From Ascidiaceihabitans sp023955215 (GTDB lineage Bacteria > Pseudomonadota > Alphaproteobacteria > Rhodobacterales > Rhodobacteraceae): 64,000 nucleotides of DNA. Positions 18,653 to 26,723 of this stretch are shown here, piece by piece (the stretch's first letter is position 1; the number at the start of each line of letters is the position of its first letter). Made by a program: the position numbers and the translations under genes. The notes beneath the pieces were generated by a model. That model searched no databases. It was given only the letters and a program-made list of their open reading frames with translations, and had not been told where the DNA came from. Location of the stretch: the NCBI GenBank assembly GCA_943788345.1, contig CALSPX010000014.1, positions 21,583-85,582 on the forward strand, given 5' to 3'.

Positions 18653-19284
18653 TTTGGATCATCCGCACCCATGGTACGCGCAAACGCCCATGTGTCTTTT
18701 TGTTTCTTAACTTCGGTTGTGCTGCCTTCAACGATATCACCACCGCGATCACGAACGGCAGATGTCAGTTCAGCAACAAAGCGGATCGAAATTTCGGCTT
18801 CATTGGTGTTCGGGTTCAAAGTTGCGTCAACCAATTTCATTTCACGCACACCAAAGAAGTTTGCATCGATTGTCAGGCCTTGGTCTTCGCGCGCTGCAAC
18901 TCCGTCTACAAAGCTCTCGTAGATTTCTTCGGACATAAACGGCTGAATTTCGGCCAGTTCGCCTGTCTCGTAACCCATCACGATCATCTCATATGCGCCA
19001 CGTGCACCACCGATGAAATCGCCAACGTTAAACGATGGCTCAAGGCGCTTCATGCCAGACAATGCTGCTGCTTGTGGCGTATCGATCTCGACATGATCGG
19101 TGATGTCCAGATCTGGACCACCCTCAATCACTTCGAGATCAGGGCGACCACGGCGTTCGTTGACTGGAGCTGTGGCAGGACCATCCTCAAATCCCTCACG
19201 GGTACCCAATACGTTTTTCAAACGCAGGATCAGGAAAACGGCGATGCCGGCCAATACCAACAGTTGGATCAGGGGCTGATTCAT
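18625..19284 (-). CDS. Tim44-domain membrane protein (TimA-like)
   Basis: This 219-residue protein has an N-terminal membrane anchor (4-21, 'PLIQLLVLAGIAVFLILRLK'), a linker rich in charged residues, and a C-terminal Tim44-like domain (about 75-215). Tim44 is the mitochondrial import motor tether; bacterial homologues (TimA in alphaproteobacteria) are inner-membrane proteins of uncertain function. It lies upstream of and overlapping mltA, and is divergent from fxsA-secB, whose secB product is a protein-export chaperone. That proximity is suggestive but not proof of a shared role. Confidence 0.88.
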   Translation of the reverse strand: MNQPLIQLLVLAGIAVFLILRLKNVLGTREGFEDGPATAPVNERRGRPDLEVIEGGPDLDITDHVEIDTPQAAALSGMKRLEPSFNVGDFIGGARGAYEMIVMGYETGELAEIQPFMSEEIYESFVDGVAAREDQGLTIDANFFGVREMKLVDATLNPNTNEAEISIRFVAELTSAVRDRGGDIVEGSTTEVKKQKDTWAFARTMGADDPNWLLVSTDV

Positions 19285-19390
19285 AATTACCTCTATTAAT
19301 GTAATACCATGGAAACATTAGGCTGTTGACCTTATGTAGGGGCTGACCCCCTGCAAGTCCACTGCAGGGACCATGAAAGGATTGCTCGAC

Positions 19391-19873
19391 ATGTGGCTTT
19401 TTGTAGCCTTTTTGGCCGTACCGCTCATTGAAATCGGTTTGTTTATTCAAATCGGGGGCGTCATTGGGCTTTGGCCAACGCTTTTGGTTGTTATTTTGAC
19501 CGCTATGTTGGGCACCTATTTAGTGCGCACCCAAGGGTTGATGGCAATTGGTAAGCTCCAATCATCATTTTCACAGCTTCAGGACCCAACTGAACCGTTG
19601 GCACACGGGGCTATGATTTTGTTCGCGGGTGCATTGCTACTGACACCCGGCTTTTTCACAGATGGTATTGGGTTTGCACTGTGCGTACCTTTCATTAGAA
19701 CATGGGTTTTCAATAGCCTGCGCCAAAAGGTAAAAATGCAGTCCTTCAGTATGGGTTCAACGGGACATCAGCCGCATCAATCATATGACCCAAATGTGAT
19801 CGATGGAGATTTTGAAGAGGTCGAAATCGACCCAAATAAACCTTCTGATCCCTCTGGTTGGACCAAGCATTGA
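19391..19873 (+). CDS. fxsA: FxsA-family membrane protein
   Basis: FxsA proteins are small inner-membrane proteins; E. coli FxsA relieves phage T7 exclusion by the F plasmid. The 160-residue protein begins 'MWLFVAFLAVPLIEIGLFIQ', typical for the family, and has three to four membrane segments in the first 110 residues followed by a polar tail. The open frame extends to an ATG at 19373, but the ATG at 19391 has AAAGGA at 19376-19381 and the family N-terminus. It is divergent from the Tim44-domain gene and precedes secB. Confidence 0.9.
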   Translation: MWLFVAFLAVPLIEIGLFIQIGGVIGLWPTLLVVILTAMLGTYLVRTQGLMAIGKLQSSFSQLQDPTEPLAHGAMILFAGALLLTPGFFTDGIGFALCVPFIRTWVFNSLRQKVKMQSFSMGSTGHQPHQSYDPNVIDGDFEEVEIDPNKPSDPSGWTKH

Positions 19874-19932
19874 GACCCATGAACCAAACTGATACAGACT
19901 AAAAAAATTCGGAACATCCGCAGGAGAAAACA

Positions 19933-20430
19933 ATGGCCGAGAACGAAACACCAGCAGCTGCAGCAGCTGCTCCATCACAACCACAAATGCGCATCTTGGG
20001 TCAGTTTATCCGCGATATGTCTTTTGAAAACATCATTGCACAAAAAGGCGCGCCATCTGATGCGCAACCTGATGTACAGGTTCAGGTAAACTTGGACGCG
20101 AAAAAGCGCGAACCAGCAAACCAGTATGAATCAGCGATCAAATTGACTGTCACGTCGAAAGACAAAGGCAGCGACACAACAATCTTCGTTTTGGAAATCG
20201 ACTATGTCGGTATCTTCCACGTTGAAGGTGTACCAGAAGACCAAATGCACCCATTCTTGTTGATCGAATGCCCACGCATGATTTTCCCATTCTTGCGCCG
20301 CATCGTCAGCGACATCACACGCGATGGTGGCTTCCCGCCATTGAACTTGGAAAACATCGACTTCATCGCACTATACCGCGGTGAAATTGCACGTCGCCAG
20401 GCAGAAACACCTGCACCTGAAAACGCGTAG
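19933..20430 (+). CDS. secB: Protein-export chaperone SecB
   Basis: SecB keeps preproteins unfolded and hands them to SecA. The 165-residue protein has an alanine-rich start, then 'RILGQFIRDMSFENI', 'FVLEIDYVGIFHVEGVP', 'LIECPRMIFPFLRRIVSDIT' and 'PPLNLENIDFIALY', all characteristic of SecB. AGGAGAA at 19921-19927 supports the ATG. Codon use looks strongly biased (highly expressed). It is followed closely by the convergent dnaQ. Confidence 0.97.
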   Translation: MAENETPAAAAAAPSQPQMRILGQFIRDMSFENIIAQKGAPSDAQPDVQVQVNLDAKKREPANQYESAIKLTVTSKDKGSDTTIFVLEIDYVGIFHVEGVPEDQMHPFLLIECPRMIFPFLRRIVSDITRDGGFPPLNLENIDFIALYRGEIARRQAETPAPENA

Positions 20431-20433
20431 AAC

Positions 20434-21123
20434 TTAAGACTTTAGCCAAAGGGCGGCATCGCCCAGCTCTTTGGCTACATAGGCTTTGTGGGTTTCGGCC
20501 TCTGCCTCAGACAATCTTGATGGTAATGGGTTTGGGCGCGGTTGAGGCTTCCATTCCCTGCCATCGCCCCCCCCCTTAGAAGATAATGACGTAGCCAACC
20601 CAAAATCAGGCTGCCGTCCACCAATCAGTTCTAAATAGACCTCAGCCAGAATTTCGCTGTCCAACAAGGCGCCGTGCAAATCCCGTTCAAAGTTCGTGAT
20701 CCCAAAACGTCGGCACAAAGCATCCAAAGATGCCGGTGAACCTGGAAACTTCTTGCGTGCCATTGGCAAAGTATCAAGCGCGCGGTTCATTGGGATTTCA
20801 GGCAGCCCCATCTTTTTCAATTCAGCGTTCAAGAACTTCATATCAAACGCGGCATTGTGAATGATCAGAGTTGAGTCTTGAATGAAATCAAGAAACTTCT
20901 GGCCCACTTGCGCAAATTTTGGTTTATCGCGCAGGAAATCATCGCCCAAACCGTGAACCTGAAATGCTTCATCCGGCATTCCGCGTTCGGGGTTGATGTA
21001 TTCATGAAACTGGACACCAGTGGGTACGTGACCTTCCAATTCAAGCGCACCAATTTCTACAATACGGTCACCAGTGAAAGGGTCAAAACCTGTGGTTTCA
21101 GTATCAAGTACGATCTCACGCAT
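20434..21123 (-). CDS. dnaQ: DNA polymerase III epsilon subunit (proofreading exonuclease)
   Basis: This 229-residue protein is the 3'-5' proofreading exonuclease of DNA polymerase III. The DEDDh motifs are visible: D7-T-E9 in 'VLDTETTGFDP', 'IIHNAAFDMKFL', and 'HGALLDSEILAEVYLEL' with the general-base histidine and the last aspartate. The C-terminal 30 residues should contact the alpha subunit. It overlaps the end of coaE by 8 bases, the last gene of the maf-aroE-coaE-dnaQ run that points away from the candidate origin. Confidence 0.95.
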   Translation of the reverse strand: MREIVLDTETTGFDPFTGDRIVEIGALELEGHVPTGVQFHEYINPERGMPDEAFQVHGLGDDFLRDKPKFAQVGQKFLDFIQDSTLIIHNAAFDMKFLNAELKKMGLPEIPMNRALDTLPMARKKFPGSPASLDALCRRFGITNFERDLHGALLDSEILAEVYLELIGGRQPDFGLATSLSSKGGGDGREWKPQPRPNPLPSRLSEAEAETHKAYVAKELGDAALWLKS

Positions 21124-21706
21124 CTGTCATCCTTTGACGAATTTGGGTTAGTACATTTTGCACCTGTGCGCGTGCATGTTCAATCGTATCTGTAATGATA
21201 ACAAAATCAGATCTGTCCCGTTTTTCATCTGCGGGCAGTTGTTTTGAACGGATCACTTCGAATTGATCCATGCTCATTGTGCCACGCTCCATGACGCGTT
21301 GTTTTTGAACTTCGGCCGTTGTCCAAACGCAGGCAACGCCGTCCATGTTCGCGTCGCCACCTGTTTCAAACAGCAACGGAATATCAAACACCAAGATATC
21401 ACTTTGAGCGCTTGCGACAAAGTCTGCACGATCCTGAACCAGCAAGGGATGCACGATTCTTTCAATGGTTTTTAGTACAAACAGATCAGCAGATATAAGT
21501 TTGCGAAGTTGCGCGCGTGAAACTGCACCTGCCTCAATCACTTGTGGGAATGCTTCAGACATTGGCGCAACAGCGGCGCCAGCCTTGTCGTAAAGGCGAT
21601 GCACCGCCGCGTCCGCATCCCAAACGTCACAGCCAAATTCACTGAATATAGAAGCAGTCGTAGATTTGCCCATTCCGATAGAACCGGTAAGGCCCAATTT
21701 AAACAT
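21116..21706 (-). CDS. coaE: Dephospho-CoA kinase
   Basis: CoaE performs the last step of coenzyme A synthesis, phosphorylating the ribose 3'-hydroxyl of dephospho-CoA. The 196-residue protein has the P-loop GSIGMGKST at 8-16, 'VWDADAAVHRLYD', and 'VFDIPLLFETGGD', all family motifs. It is translationally linked to aroE upstream (one-base overlap) and dnaQ downstream, the order seen widely near alphaproteobacterial origins. Confidence 0.95.
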   Translation of the reverse strand: MFKLGLTGSIGMGKSTTASIFSEFGCDVWDADAAVHRLYDKAGAAVAPMSEAFPQVIEAGAVSRAQLRKLISADLFVLKTIERIVHPLLVQDRADFVASAQSDILVFDIPLLFETGGDANMDGVACVWTTAEVQKQRVMERGTMSMDQFEVIRSKQLPADEKRDRSDFVIITDTIEHARAQVQNVLTQIRQRMTDA

Positions 21707-22539
21707 CAGCGAAGCGCCGCAGCACGTGTTGCGCTGTCAACTTCGGGGCGATGACCAAACCAACGTTCAAATCCAGGGGCCGCTTGATACAGCAACATTC
21801 CCAAACCATCGACGGTAATACAGCCTTGTGCTTCTGCCTCACGAAGGAAATTGGTCTGTAACGGTGTATAGACCAAATCAGTGACAATGGACCCTTTGCG
21901 TAAACCATCAAGTGGGACGCGCAGTTCTGGATGACCGACCATACCCAAAGATGTGGTGTTTACGGTTAGTGTTGCCTCTTCCAAAACGTTTCCGACTTGA
22001 ACCCAATCAACAACCTGCAACCGTTTCCCAAAGTCTTCCGCCAATTTTTCCGCCCGGATACGCGTACGGTTTGAAATTAGAATTTCAGGTACTCCAGCAT
22101 CCAGTAGCGAGGCGACTACGGCCCTTGATGCGCCGCCAGCGCCTAAAACAACAGCTGGACCTGATTTTGGGTTCCAAGTCGGAGCGCCCGCTTTGAGGTT
22201 TTCAAGAAATCCATAGCCGTCTGTATTGTCCGCGTGGATTTTACCGTCTTTGCGGAAAATTAGAGTGTTCGCGGCACCTATAAGTGTTGCGCGATCGGTA
22301 ACCAGATCAGCAATCTGCAAAACAGTTTCTTTATGAGGGATCGTTAAATTAACGCCAACAAAACCCATTTTTGGCAAGTTCGTCAAAACCTCGCGCAAAT
22401 TCTCTGGTGACACGTCCATAGGAATGTAGAACCCTTGCAAGCCGTAGGTCTTTAGCCAATGACGATGAAGCTGTGGCGATTTTGAATGCGCAATAGGTGA
22501 TCCGATGACGCCAGCCAGTGGAATTTTAGGTAGGCTCAT
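21706..22539 (-). CDS. aroE: Shikimate dehydrogenase
   Basis: AroE reduces 3-dehydroshikimate with NADPH in the aromatic amino acid pathway. The 277-residue protein shows the substrate-binding 'GSPIAHSKSPQLHRHWL', 'VNLTIPHKETV' with the catalytic lysine, 'ADNTDGYGFL', and the nucleotide-binding 'VVLGAGGASRAVV'. Its start overlaps the maf stop by 4 bases. Confidence 0.95.
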   Translation of the reverse strand: MSLPKIPLAGVIGSPIAHSKSPQLHRHWLKTYGLQGFYIPMDVSPENLREVLTNLPKMGFVGVNLTIPHKETVLQIADLVTDRATLIGAANTLIFRKDGKIHADNTDGYGFLENLKAGAPTWNPKSGPAVVLGAGGASRAVVASLLDAGVPEILISNRTRIRAEKLAEDFGKRLQVVDWVQVGNVLEEATLTVNTTSLGMVGHPELRVPLDGLRKGSIVTDLVYTPLQTNFLREAEAQGCITVDGLGMLLYQAAPGFERWFGHRPEVDSATRAAALR

Positions 22540-23135
22540 TGTTCGATCACTCCGCGAAGGGTTAAAAATGCTAGAAGTTGCAAAAGTGGCATACCAAGCA
22601 CGTTAAAGTAATCCCCTTCAACGCTGTGAAACAACCGCACACCTTCTTCTTCTAATTTGTATCCACCAACGCTGTGCTGAATGCTATCCCAATTACGCTC
22701 AACATAGCCCGATATATAGGCGTCCGTTGCATCCCGCATTCTTAGACGAACTTGTCCAACATGGCGCCAGATTGGCTTGCCTTCATAATAGATGACTGCG
22801 GCGGAAAGTAATGTATGTCGCTCTCCGCGCATGGCGGTGATCTGTTCGATCGCTTCATCCGGGCTTTTGGGTTTGGACAATAGGTTTCCGTTGAATTCCA
22901 GAACCTGATCGCAACCGATGACAAACGCATCATAGTGCTTTTGGGCAACCTTGCGCGCCTTGGATTCTGCCAAAGCGTCGGCAATATCACGGGGCAGGGC
23001 ACCATCAGCAACAAGAGCTTCTTTTATCATCTGCTCATCCACACGAGCGATTTGAATATCAAAATCCACACCCGCCTGACGCAGCATTTGGGCACGGATC
23101 TCAGAACCAGAAGCGAGGATAACGGGCATAACCAT
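22536..23135 (-). CDS. maf: Maf-family nucleoside triphosphate pyrophosphatase
   Basis: Maf proteins hydrolyse non-canonical or canonical nucleoside triphosphates and affect septum formation when overproduced. The 199-residue protein has the N-terminal 'ILASGSEIRAQML', the catalytic 'VIGCDQVLEF', 'SKPKSPDEA' and a C-terminal 'GDYFNVLGMPLLQLL'. The start may be 23135 or 23129. The start codon overlaps a perfect DnaA 9-mer (23135-23143), so the gene's promoter lies inside the candidate origin. It is first in the maf-aroE-coaE-dnaQ operon. Confidence 0.93.
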   Translation of the reverse strand: MVMPVILASGSEIRAQMLRQAGVDFDIQIARVDEQMIKEALVADGALPRDIADALAESKARKVAQKHYDAFVIGCDQVLEFNGNLLSKPKSPDEAIEQITAMRGERHTLLSAAVIYYEGKPIWRHVGQVRLRMRDATDAYISGYVERNWDSIQHSVGGYKLEEEGVRLFHSVEGDYFNVLGMPLLQLLAFLTLRGVIEQ

Positions 23136-23515
23136 GTGGATAACCTATGTCTTAAGTTAAGAGTTTATTCATGAAGTCTTCTGAATAATGGTGAGTAACT
23201 GCACAAGAGGGGATAACACATCTTTCTCGCATCGTTTTCACGTATTTCATCCCCTTGGGGTATGAATAACATCTGCTGTGTTGATGAAAAGGTTATCCAA
23301 ACAATATCCACAGGGATTAATGATAAGTTAGTCTAATCTGAGACACAAAAGTCTTATTTTTAAATGCTCGTTTTATGGTCAACCAATTCATCCACAAAAT
23401 GTGATTAATTTCTGTCCCTCCTGTATAACAATTTGGATAACTAATTAATCCACAGAAAATGGCTTCCCTACTTAATCATCATCTTTCTCTTTATATATAT
23501 ATTATATTAAGTAAG
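23135..23515. other. Candidate chromosomal replication origin (oriC)
   Basis: This gene-free, AT-rich stretch between maf and hemJ holds a cluster of DnaA-box-like 9-mers. One is perfect (TTATCCACA, minus strand, 23135-23143). Five have one mismatch: 23293-23301 (+), 23304-23312 (+), 23388-23396 (+), 23432-23440 (-) and 23446-23454 (+). A weaker one lies at 23208-23216 (-). Next to them, 23491-23510 is twenty consecutive A/T bases, a plausible unwinding element. A CtrA-like TTAA-N7-TTAG lies at 23317-23331. Genes on both sides are transcribed outward, and parAB with two parS sites lie 3-6 kb away, as expected for an alphaproteobacterial origin. No function was tested. Confidence 0.75.
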
Positions 23516-23533
23516 GCTAAGATGGAGAGTGAT

Positions 23534-23983
23534 ATGACGGACGTTCTTGCCCAAGCCTATCCATGGATTTTATCGATCCATATTATTTCCGTCATTTCAT
23601 GGATGGCCGGTATTTTCTATTTGCCACGATTGTTTGTTCATCATTCTGAGAAAGTAAAGCTCAGTGGCGAAACCCATGACCTGTTTTGCATGATGGAAAG
23701 CAAGTTGTTTAAAGTGATCATGACGCCTGCGATGACAAGCACATGGATTTTTGGGCTTTTGCTTGTTGCCACACCTGGCATTGTTGATTGGTCCGAATAC
23801 TGGCCTTGGGTAAAAGCAGCTTGTGTGATCTCAATGTCAGCTTTTCATTCTTGGTTGGGGCAACAGCAAAAGAACTTTTTAGAAGGCGAGGGTGTATTAA
23901 GCGGGCGGCGCTATCGGATCATGAACGAAGTACCAACAGTATTGATGATCGCAATTGTAATTTCTGTGGTTGTTAAATTCTGA
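23534..23983 (+). CDS. hemJ: Protoporphyrinogen IX oxidase HemJ
   Basis: HemJ is the small membrane protoporphyrinogen oxidase used by many proteobacteria and cyanobacteria in place of HemG/HemY. The 149-residue protein has four membrane segments and the conserved 'SIHIISVISWMAGIFYLPRL' with the essential histidine, 'VHH', and 'WPWVKAACVISMSAFHSWLG'. The open frame extends upstream to 23459, but that would run through the DnaA-box cluster; GGAGAG at 23524-23529 favours the ATG at 23534. The ATG at 23522 is an alternative. It lies directly beside the candidate origin and 135 bases before rho. Confidence 0.88.
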   Translation: MTDVLAQAYPWILSIHIISVISWMAGIFYLPRLFVHHSEKVKLSGETHDLFCMMESKLFKVIMTPAMTSTWIFGLLLVATPGIVDWSEYWPWVKAACVISMSAFHSWLGQQQKNFLEGEGVLSGRRYRIMNEVPTVLMIAIVISVVVKF

Positions 23984-24118
23984 GAAACCCGTGCCTGATT
24001 GACTCGACCCCCTAAAAAACATAGATGATTTTCAACGCCCCATTCGGGGATCGTGTAAAACCAACATTTTTTACTCAACGCCAACGTATGCTTTCATACG
24101 ATTTGGTTGGATATACCC

Positions 24119-25411
24119 ATGACTGATACGACCTTTGACGCCCCACAAGAAACGCTAGACCTTGCGGACCTGAAACGCCAAACGCCAAAAGACTTGCTGT
24201 CTATGGCCGAAGAGCTTGAGATCGAAAATGCATCCACGATGCGCAAAGGTGAGATGATGTTCCAAATTCTGCGTGAACGCGCAGATGAAGGTTGGGAAAT
24301 CTCTGGCGATGGTGTTTTGGAAGTCCTGCAAGATGGATTTGGTTTCCTGCGCTCACCTGAAGCTAACTATTTGGCTGGCCCAGATGACATTTACGTATCA
24401 CCCGAAATGATCCGCCAACACTCGTTGCGCACCGGTGATACAATTCATGGTTTGATCAAAGCCCCTGAAGAAGCAGAGCGTTATTTTGCTTTGACCGAAA
24501 CACGTAAGATCAACTTTGAAGCTCCGGAAAAGGCTAAGCATAAGATTGCATTCGATAATTTGACGCCTCTCTACCCTGATGAGCGTCTGAAAATGGAAGT
24601 TGAAGACCCAACAGTTAAAGATCGCTCCGCTCGTATTATCGATCTAGTTGCCCCAATTGGCAAAGGCCAGCGCTCCCTAATTGTGGCACCGCCGCGTACT
24701 GGTAAAACTGTTTTGTTACAGAACATCGCCAACAGCATCGAAAAGAACCATCCTGAGTGCTATCTGATCGTTTTGCTGATCGATGAGCGCCCAGAGGAAG
24801 TTACTGACATGCAGCGGTCCGTAAAAGGGGAGGTTGTGTCCTCGACCTTTGACGAACCAGCAACGCGTCACGTGGCCGTATCCGAAATGGTCATTGAAAA
24901 AGCCAAACGTTTGGTAGAGCACAAGCGCGACGTTGTCATCTTGCTCGATTCTATTACGCGTTTGGGTCGTGCGTTTAACACTGTGGTTCCATCATCCGGT
25001 AAAGTTTTGACCGGTGGTGTGGACGCAAACGCGCTTCAACGTCCAAAACGCTTCTTTGGTGCGGCACGTAATATCGAAGAGGGTGGATCGCTTACCATTA
25101 TCGCAACTGCTTTGATCGATACAGGTAGTCGCATGGATGAGGTTATCTTTGAAGAATTCAAAGGAACGGGTAACTCTGAAATTGTCTTGGATCGTAAGAT
25201 CTCTGATAAACGCGTTTTCCCAGCGATCGACATCCAAAAATCAGGTACCCGTAAGGAAGAGCTGTTAGTTGATAAAATCGATCTGCAGAAAACCTTCGTT
25301 CTGCGCCGCATCCTAAATCCAATGGGTACAACAGATGCTGTTGAGTTCCTAATTTCGAAGCTGAAACAAACAAAATCCAACGCGGACTTCTTTGATTCAA
25401 TGAACACGTAA
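24119..25411 (+). CDS. rho: Transcription termination factor Rho
   Basis: Rho is the hexameric RNA-dependent helicase that terminates transcription. The 430-residue protein has the N-terminal helical domain 'LKRQTPKDLLSMAEELEIEN', the RNA-binding cold-shock-like domain with 'DGFGFLRSPE' at 72-81, the Walker A region 'APPRTGKTVLLQ' near 190-201, and the Walker B 'DVVILLDSITRLGRAFN'. A TTG upstream at 24107 is in frame, but the ATG at 24119 gives the family N-terminus. The 135-bp leader contains a small CCCC-ATTC-GGGG hairpin (24038-24049); whether Rho autoregulates through this leader cannot be told. Confidence 0.97.
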   Translation: MTDTTFDAPQETLDLADLKRQTPKDLLSMAEELEIENASTMRKGEMMFQILRERADEGWEISGDGVLEVLQDGFGFLRSPEANYLAGPDDIYVSPEMIRQHSLRTGDTIHGLIKAPEEAERYFALTETRKINFEAPEKAKHKIAFDNLTPLYPDERLKMEVEDPTVKDRSARIIDLVAPIGKGQRSLIVAPPRTGKTVLLQNIANSIEKNHPECYLIVLLIDERPEEVTDMQRSVKGEVVSSTFDEPATRHVAVSEMVIEKAKRLVEHKRDVVILLDSITRLGRAFNTVVPSSGKVLTGGVDANALQRPKRFFGAARNIEEGGSLTIIATALIDTGSRMDEVIFEEFKGTGNSEIVLDRKISDKRVFPAIDIQKSGTRKEELLVDKIDLQKTFVLRRILNPMGTTDAVEFLISKLKQTKSNADFFDSMNT

Positions 25412-25441
25412 CTTATTGTTCATTAACAATGGGTTAGATAG

Positions 25442-26719
25442 ATGAATACGATTTTTGCCCTCGCCAGCGCTCAAGGTCGCGCTGGGGTCTCCGTCATCCG
25501 CCTTTCTGGGCCGGATGCTAAGGAAGTTGTGGGAAAATTCGTCTCTAACTTGCCCAAGAACCGTGTTGCAGGCCTTCGTGTCCTAATCGATGAGACTGGG
25601 GAACCGCTCGATCATGCGCTTGTTCTTTGTTTTGATGGTCCGCGTAGCTTCACGGGCGATGATGTTGTCGAGCTGCACCTGCACGGTAGTATTGCTGTAG
25701 TCCAGTCTGTGTTACGCGTTTTGGGAGACAGTGGACTGGCGCGTTTGGCTGAGCCCGGTGAGTTCACGCGGCGCGCGCTGGAAAACGGGCGAATGGATCT
25801 AGCCCAGGTTGAGGGTCTAGCTGACCTAATCGAATCTGAAACTGAGGCGCAGCGCAAACAAGCCCTGCGCGTGGTGACGGGCCATCTAGGCGCTTTGGTT
25901 GAACAATGGCGTTCGTCTCTTATCCGCGCAGCAGCGCTTATTGAGGCCACGATTGATTTTGTTGACGAGGATGTTCCTGTCGATGTGACCCCAGAAGTTC
26001 GTGAACTGCTAAGAGGTGTGAAATCGGACCTGCTAAAGGAAATCGCTGGCAGTAAAATTGCTGAACGTATTCGCGTTGGTTTCGAAGTTGCAATTGTGGG
26101 TGCACCAAATGCGGGAAAATCGACGCTTCTGAATGCGATGGCTGGTCGTGAAGCTGCAATTACGTCTGACATTGCCGGCACAACGCGCGATGTGATCGAA
26201 GTCCGAATGGACTTAAAAGGGTTGCCAGTAACAATTCTGGACACCGCAGGTTTGCGTGACGGCCAAGATGCGGTCGAAGTGATTGGTATCAAACGTGCTT
26301 TGGAGCGGGCAGGGGATGCGGACCTTCGTGTATTCTTGGCTGGCGATAATGAAGTGTTGCCACTTATCCAGCAACCTGATGATATTCGTGTGACTCCAAA
26401 GGCCGACCTTACGGGCACCGGTGTCTCAGGCGTAACGGGGCAGGGCGTTTCTGAGTTGTTGGACGAAATTCAGCAAATCTTGGAACAGCGCTCATCACAA
26501 GCTGGTCTTGCCACGCATGAGCGTCACCGAATTGCGATGCAATCAACATTGATCGCACTTGATGTGGTGCTACCTCTCGTTGACCTAGGTCCTAAACATT
26601 ATGATATAGCTGCGGAAGAATTGCGTACTGCGATCCGTTCGCTCGAAGCGCTAGTAGGTCGAATCGACGTTGAAAACCTACTTGATGAAATTTTCTCCAG
26701 CTTTTGTCTGGGCAAGTGA
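25442..26719 (+). CDS. mnmE: tRNA modification GTPase MnmE
   Basis: MnmE works with MnmG to make the cmnm5 modification at U34 of tRNAs. The 425-residue protein has the N-terminal folate-binding domain ('NTIFALASAQGRAGVSVIRLSG'-type start, given in part), the G domain with 'GAPNAGKSTLLNAM', 'DIAGTTRDVIE' and 'DTAGLRDG', and the C-terminal catalytic 'CLGK' (C422). The G4 element reads 'VTPKADL', so the usual asparagine of NKxD is proline, and the protein is some 25 residues shorter than E. coli MnmE. It is followed after 4 bases by mnmG if the GTG at 26724 is used. Confidence 0.95.
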   Translation: MNTIFALASAQGRAGVSVIRLSGPDAKEVVGKFVSNLPKNRVAGLRVLIDETGEPLDHALVLCFDGPRSFTGDDVVELHLHGSIAVVQSVLRVLGDSGLARLAEPGEFTRRALENGRMDLAQVEGLADLIESETEAQRKQALRVVTGHLGALVEQWRSSLIRAAALIEATIDFVDEDVPVDVTPEVRELLRGVKSDLLKEIAGSKIAERIRVGFEVAIVGAPNAGKSTLLNAMAGREAAITSDIAGTTRDVIEVRMDLKGLPVTILDTAGLRDGQDAVEVIGIKRALERAGDADLRVFLAGDNEVLPLIQQPDDIRVTPKADLTGTGVSGVTGQGVSELLDEIQQILEQRSSQAGLATHERHRIAMQSTLIALDVVLPLVDLGPKHYDIAAEELRTAIRSLEALVGRIDVENLLDEIFSSFCLGK

Positions 26720-26723
26720 TGGA

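Noticed and set aside
23459..23533. Longer N-terminus for hemJ starting at 23459
   Set aside because: It would add unlike residues ('SLLNHHLSLYIYIILSK') from the A/T-rich origin tract; the ATG at 23534 has a ribosome-binding site and the family start.
24038..24049. CCCC-ATTC-GGGG hairpin as a terminator between hemJ and rho
   Set aside because: Four-base stem without a T-tract; too weak to call.
25612..26418. Long open frame antisense to mnmE
   Set aside because: Serine/arginine-rich composition typical of the reverse of a real gene; mnmE itself carries all family motifs.
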